Shown here: piece by piece, positions 60,860 to 64,000 of the stretch
Position numbering within the stretch: position 1 is the first letter of the stretch
Layout: every line of letters begins with the position of its first letter
NCBI RefSeq assembly: GCF_001458175.1
Contig: NZ_CYPW01000027.1
Location: 456,997-520,996 of the forward strand
Origin: Shimia marina
Lineage (GTDB): Bacteria > Pseudomonadota > Alphaproteobacteria > Rhodobacterales > Rhodobacteraceae
Direction: 5' to 3'
Length of the DNA stretch: 64,000 nt
Translations under genes and position numbers: made by a program
The notes under the pieces: generated by a model
What the model was told of the DNA's origin: nothing
The model's database searches: none
The model's input: the letters and a program-made list of their open reading frames with translations, nothing else

Positions 60860-62017
60860 TCAGAGGGAAACGATCTTTACCGCAGTGCCTTTTGCCGCCA
60901 GTGCCACCTTCCCCTCACAAAGCCGCAGCGCATCCGCGCCAAAAACCTCATGCCGCCAGCCGTGCAATGCAGCCACATCGCGGCTGCCAGAGGCTAAAGC
61001 GTCCAGATCCGCAGAGGTCGCGATCAGCTTTGGGGCCACGCCAGAACTTTCGGTCTTGGCCTTCAGCAGCACGCGCAGCAAATCCGCCAGCGCCGGGTTG
61101 ACCTGCTGCTTGTCATCCTTTTTGGGCACGCGGGGCATGTCGGAGGCGGGGCATTCCAGACCTGTCTTCACAGAGGTCAGAATGCCATCCGCAATCTCGC
61201 CCTTGCGTGCCTCACGAAGGAGAAGACGCGACCGACCAAGATCGTTCATATTACCGGGCTTGGTGGAGGCCAGCTCCACTAATGCGTCATCTTTGAACAC
61301 GCGGTTGCGCGGCACATTGCGGCTCTGAGCATAGGCTTCGCGAAACTTTGCCAGCTCACGCACGATTGCGAGAAACTTTGGCGAGGTGGTGCGGGTTTTC
61401 ACCCGTTTCCAAGCATTCTCCGGATCGATGACATAGGTCTCAGGCCGTGTCAGCATCTGGAGTTCTTCCTGAACCCAATGCGCACGTCCCGTCTCAGCCA
61501 ACTTTGCGGCCAAAAACTCATATATCTTGCGCAGATGCGTCACATCGGCCAAAGCGTATGTTTTCTGTGCTTCGGTCAGGGGACGGCGCGACCAGTCGGT
61601 AAAACGGGAGCTTTTATCCAGTCCCTGCTTGGCAATTTTACGCACCAGTGTTTCATAGCCGACCTGTTCGCCAAAGCCGCACACCATTGCGGCGACCTGT
61701 GTGTCAAAGAGCGGATCCGGGAAAACACCAGCTTCCACAAAGAAAATTTCGAGATCCTGACGCGCGGCGTGAAATACTTTGACAACAGAGGTGTCCCGGA
61801 ACAGTTCGTAAAGCGGCTCAAGCGACAAGCCGTCTACCAGCGGGTCCACCAAAACCGCAGTATCATCGGTATCGCCAGGAATGGCGAGTTGGATCAGACA
61901 GAGCTTGGAATAGTAAGTACGTTCGCGCAGAAATTCGGTGTCGATTGTCACATAGGGCTCTTGGCGCGCCATGTTGCAAAACTGCGCGAGCTCTTCAGTT
62001 GTTGTGAGAGTTTTCAT
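60860..62017 (-). CDS. rnd: Ribonuclease D
   Basis: 385 residues. 3'-5' exoribonuclease for tRNA and other small RNA ends. The DEDDy exonuclease motifs are YVTIDTEFLRERTYY (Exo I), VFHAARQDLEIFF (Exo II) and TYALADVTHLRKIYEFL (Exo III). HRDC domains follow from about residue 205 (FREAYAQSRNVPRNRVFKDDALVELA). The set is complete and the length is normal. Convergent with cls. Confidence 0.95.
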   Translation of the reverse strand: MKTLTTTEELAQFCNMARQEPYVTIDTEFLRERTYYSKLCLIQLAIPGDTDDTAVLVDPLVDGLSLEPLYELFRDTSVVKVFHAARQDLEIFFVEAGVFPDPLFDTQVAAMVCGFGEQVGYETLVRKIAKQGLDKSSRFTDWSRRPLTEAQKTYALADVTHLRKIYEFLAAKLAETGRAHWVQEELQMLTRPETYVIDPENAWKRVKTRTTSPKFLAIVRELAKFREAYAQSRNVPRNRVFKDDALVELASTKPGNMNDLGRSRLLLREARKGEIADGILTSVKTGLECPASDMPRVPKKDDKQQVNPALADLLRVLLKAKTESSGVAPKLIATSADLDALASGSRDVAALHGWRHEVFGADALRLCEGKVALAAKGTAVKIVSL

Positions 62018-62102
62018 GTGCGGCTTTTCTTCTAGCTCTACTGTGCCTTGATATTGTCATCAGGACTAAGGACAATTTTAGCGGAAAGCAATTGACCAAG
62101 GC

Positions 62103-62696
62103 TTAAAGAGTGATGGGTGTGGTATTTCCGGCTGCAAAACGGCGCAAAACGGCTGGATAGAGCTCGTGCTCTTGTTTCAATACGCGCGCAGCGAGCGTTT
62201 CGGGGGTATCGCCATCTTCAATGGGAACCGTGGCCTGCCCAAGGATAGGGCCATCATCAAGGGCGGGCGTCACCAGATGGACCGTGCATCCATGTTCTTC
62301 GTCACCTGCATCTATTGCGCGCGCGTGGGTGTGCAAACCTTTGTATTTTGGCAAAAGCGACGGGTGGATGTTCAACATGCGCCCTTCCCATGTGGCGACA
62401 AAGCCTTCCGTGAGAACGCGCATGAAGCCTGCGAGGCACAGGATGTCGGGCTGCACCGTATCCAGTTCTGCCTGTAGCGCGGCCTCGAAAGCGGCGCGAT
62501 CCCCTTTGAAAGGACGATGGTCCACCGCGACGGTTTTGACGCCCATCTGAGCGGCTTTGGCCAGCCCGCCAGCATCTGCACTATTGGCGAGTACGAGCAC
62601 AGGTTCTGCCGGATGGTCGTCTTTGTTCATATCCTCCAGCAGGCGGACCATGTTGGATCCGCCGCCAGAAATGAAAATCGCGACGCGTTTCTTCAC
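62103..62696 (-). CDS. purN: Phosphoribosylglycinamide formyltransferase (GAR transformylase)
   Basis: 197 residues from GTG 62696, which overlaps the purM stop (GTGA). Transfers a formyl group from 10-formyltetrahydrofolate to GAR. The N-terminal [12 protein letters not shown], catalytic [13 protein letters not shown] with [16 protein letters not shown], and the Asp in TPALDDGPI are present. Confidence 0.96.
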   Translation of the reverse strand: MKKRVAIFISGGGSNMVRLLEDMNKDDHPAEPVLVLANSADAGGLAKAAQMGVKTVAVDHRPFKGDRAAFEAALQAELDTVQPDILCLAGFMRVLTEGFVATWEGRMLNIHPSLLPKYKGLHTHARAIDAGDEEHGCTVHLVTPALDDGPILGQATVPIEDGDTPETLAARVLKQEHELYPAVLRRFAAGNTTPITL

Positions 62697-63742
62697 AGAA
62701 GCGATCCTGTATAGGTGACACCTTCACCTGCCGTCACGCGGCCAAGCGTATACACCATTTCGCCCTGATCTTTCAGCAACGCTGCCAAAGATTCGGCCTG
62801 ATCCGCCTCCACTGCGAGGATCATGCCGACCCCGCAGTTGAAGGTTTTCAACAGCTCCGCCTCATCTATTCCGCCGGTTTTGGCGAGCCATTTGAAGACT
62901 GAGGGCAGTTCCCATGCAGCGAGATCAATGTCACCAGCCAAACCTTCGGGCAAGACACGTGGCAGGTTTTCAGTCAGGCCACCACCGGTGATATGCGCCA
63001 ATGCATGTACGCCACCAGCGCGCACTGCAGCCAGAGCCTGTTTCACATAGAGCCGTGTTGGCGTGAGCAGGGCCGCGCCCAGAGTTTGGGTTTCGTCCCA
63101 AGGGCAAGTGTCATCCCAGGACAATCCAGAAACTTCGACCAACTTGCGGACCAGGCTATACCCATTGGAGTGAACGCCATTGGAGCCAAGACCAATCAGC
63201 ACATCGCCTTCTTTTACGCCTGCGGGCAGATCCGAGCCGCGCTCCATCGCACCCACCGAGAAACCGGCAAGATCAAAGTCGCCCGCTTCATACATACCGG
63301 GCATTTCCGCAGTTTCGCCCCCAATCAAAGCGCACCCCGATTGATAGCATCCTTCCGCGATGCCTTCGATGATGCGCGCTGCGGTTTCGGTTTCCAGCTT
63401 CCCTGTGGCAAAATAGTCTAGGAAAAATAGTGGTTCTGCGCCCTGACAGACCAGATCATTGACGCACATCGCCACCAGATCAATGCCAACACCGTCAACG
63501 TTTCCGGTGTCGATCGCAATCCGAAGCTTTGTGCCCACACCATCGGTTGCGGCGACGAGGATTGGGTCGGAGTAACCTGCGTCTTTGAGGTCAAACAGCG
63601 CGCCAAATCCGCCCAATCCAGCCATCACGCCCGAACGCGTTGTGCGTTTTGCGGCTGGCTTGATGCGCTCCACCAACTCGTTGCCTGCGTCAATGTCCAC
63701 ACCTGCATCTGCGTAGGTGATGCCGTTTTTGCCGTCGCTCAT
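62693..63742 (-). CDS. purM: Phosphoribosylformylglycinamidine cyclo-ligase (AIR synthetase)
   Basis: 349 residues. Closes the imidazole ring with [20 protein letters not shown], the glycine-rich [20 protein letters not shown] and [16 protein letters not shown] are family signatures. AAGGA precedes the ATG. Forms a two-gene unit with purN, separate from purC-purS-purQ. Confidence 0.97.
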   Translation of the reverse strand: MSDGKNGITYADAGVDIDAGNELVERIKPAAKRTTRSGVMAGLGGFGALFDLKDAGYSDPILVAATDGVGTKLRIAIDTGNVDGVGIDLVAMCVNDLVCQGAEPLFFLDYFATGKLETETAARIIEGIAEGCYQSGCALIGGETAEMPGMYEAGDFDLAGFSVGAMERGSDLPAGVKEGDVLIGLGSNGVHSNGYSLVRKLVEVSGLSWDDTCPWDETQTLGAALLTPTRLYVKQALAAVRAGGVHALAHITGGGLTENLPRVLPEGLAGDIDLAAWELPSVFKWLAKTGGIDEAELLKTFNCGVGMILAVEADQAESLAALLKDQGEMVYTLGRVTAGEGVTYTGSLL

Positions 63743-63803
63743 GGGGATACGTCCTTAGAAACCGTTGCTTGGCGTGCTGCTTACTGCATCACTTGGCCAA
63801 AGG

Positions 63804-63846
63804 AAACCAAGGATTGCACCGTCTGCGCTAACAGACGGTGCAATCC
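63804..63846 (-). terminator. Terminator of the metallo-beta-lactamase fold gene
   Basis: A perfect 15-bp stem (63811-63825 with 63832-63846) and a 6-base loop. On the minus strand the tail is TTGGTTTCC, only moderately T-rich. It lies just after the stop of the gene at the right edge and upstream of purM. Confidence 0.7.
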
Positions 63847-63851
63847 ACGCC

Positions 63852-64000
63852 TCATGCGCCGTATTGCCAGGGTGTCGCTTGGAAGGCGTAGCCGTCTTGC
63901 GCGCGTCGCACCTTGCCCAATCCTGGGAAGTCGATGTGTGCGCCCGTCAATAAGAGATCATCCGCGACCGCACGATCAAGCAATTTCAGGCGGGTTTGCA
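63852..64000 (-). CDS. C-terminal end of an MBL-fold metallo-hydrolase (start outside the window)
   Basis: Only the last 48 codons and the TGA (63854-63852) are present. They encode RLKLLDRAVADD, LLLTGAHIDFPGLGKVRR and DGYAFQATPWQYGA. The TGAHIDFPGLG stretch with its metal-binding His is typical of the C-terminus of roseobacter metallo-beta-lactamase fold hydrolases. The rest of the protein cannot be judged. Confidence 0.7.
   Translation of the reverse strand, partial: QTRLKLLDRAVADDLLLTGAHIDFPGLGKVRRAQDGYAFQATPWQYGA

Overview
The window looks like core chromosome of an alphaproteobacterium of the Rhodobacteraceae (Roseobacter group). The evidence is the gene content and order: mfd, a PA0069-type radical SAM gene behind a GTTC-N7-GTTC SOS box, a corrinoid protein with a DUF1638 neighbour, the F1-ATPase zeta inhibitor beside purC, purS/purQ, a large RNase E with a C-terminal GWW motif, two Liv-type ABC transporters, and the block lptF-lptG-lptD-surA-pdxA-rsmA. 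Genes are densely packed with many 1-4 base overlaps. I see no tRNA, rRNA, CRISPR array, insertion sequence, integrase or prophage gene.

Layout. 1-8.3 kb: end of a membrane protein gene, mfd, then on the minus strand an acyl-CoA synthetase/DsbA-like/Bcr-CflA exporter set, and a divergent XRE-cupin regulator. 8.4-13.6 kb: DUF1638 protein and corrinoid protein, an SOS-boxed radical SAM gene, a VOC protein, a secreted nuclease and a zinc homocysteine methyltransferase. The corrinoid protein and the methyltransferase look like two pieces of a split cobalamin-dependent methionine synthase. 13.7-18 kb: MprF-like protein, ATPase zeta subunit, purC-purS-purQ. 18-22 kb: dctB-dctD and a HAD phosphatase; DctD has lost the GAFTGA loop. 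22.5-25.9 kb: rne with a very large acidic insertion and a long leader.

26-34 kb: a Liv-type transporter (binding protein, two permeases, two ATPases), a class III CoA-transferase, an XRE-cupin regulator and glutaryl-CoA dehydrogenase. Together they suggest a glutarate (lysine catabolite) uptake and oxidation locus. 34-36.2 kb: a divergent pair whose start codons are 4 bases apart, a degenerate PCuAC-like anchored protein and a polytopic membrane protein; this is the least understood part of the window. 36.3-45.2 kb: a second Liv-type transporter with a Tat-exported binding protein, a MarR regulator, and a molybdenum hydroxylase made of a FAD subunit plus a fused 2Fe-2S/molybdopterin subunit, probably one pathway for an unknown heterocycle, purine, aldehyde or aromatic substrate.

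45.2-52.7 kb (minus strand): the LPS export and outer membrane assembly operon, running on into pdxA and rsmA. 52.8-64 kb: pepA-holC, a retropepsin-like protease, MarC, an ABC-F ATPase, ndk, a TfoX C-terminal protein, an unannotated 39-residue ORF, cardiolipin synthase, RNase D, purM-purN and the end of a metallo-beta-lactamase fold gene. Two intergenic spacers carry related copies of what looks like a dispersed Rhodobacteraceae repeat.
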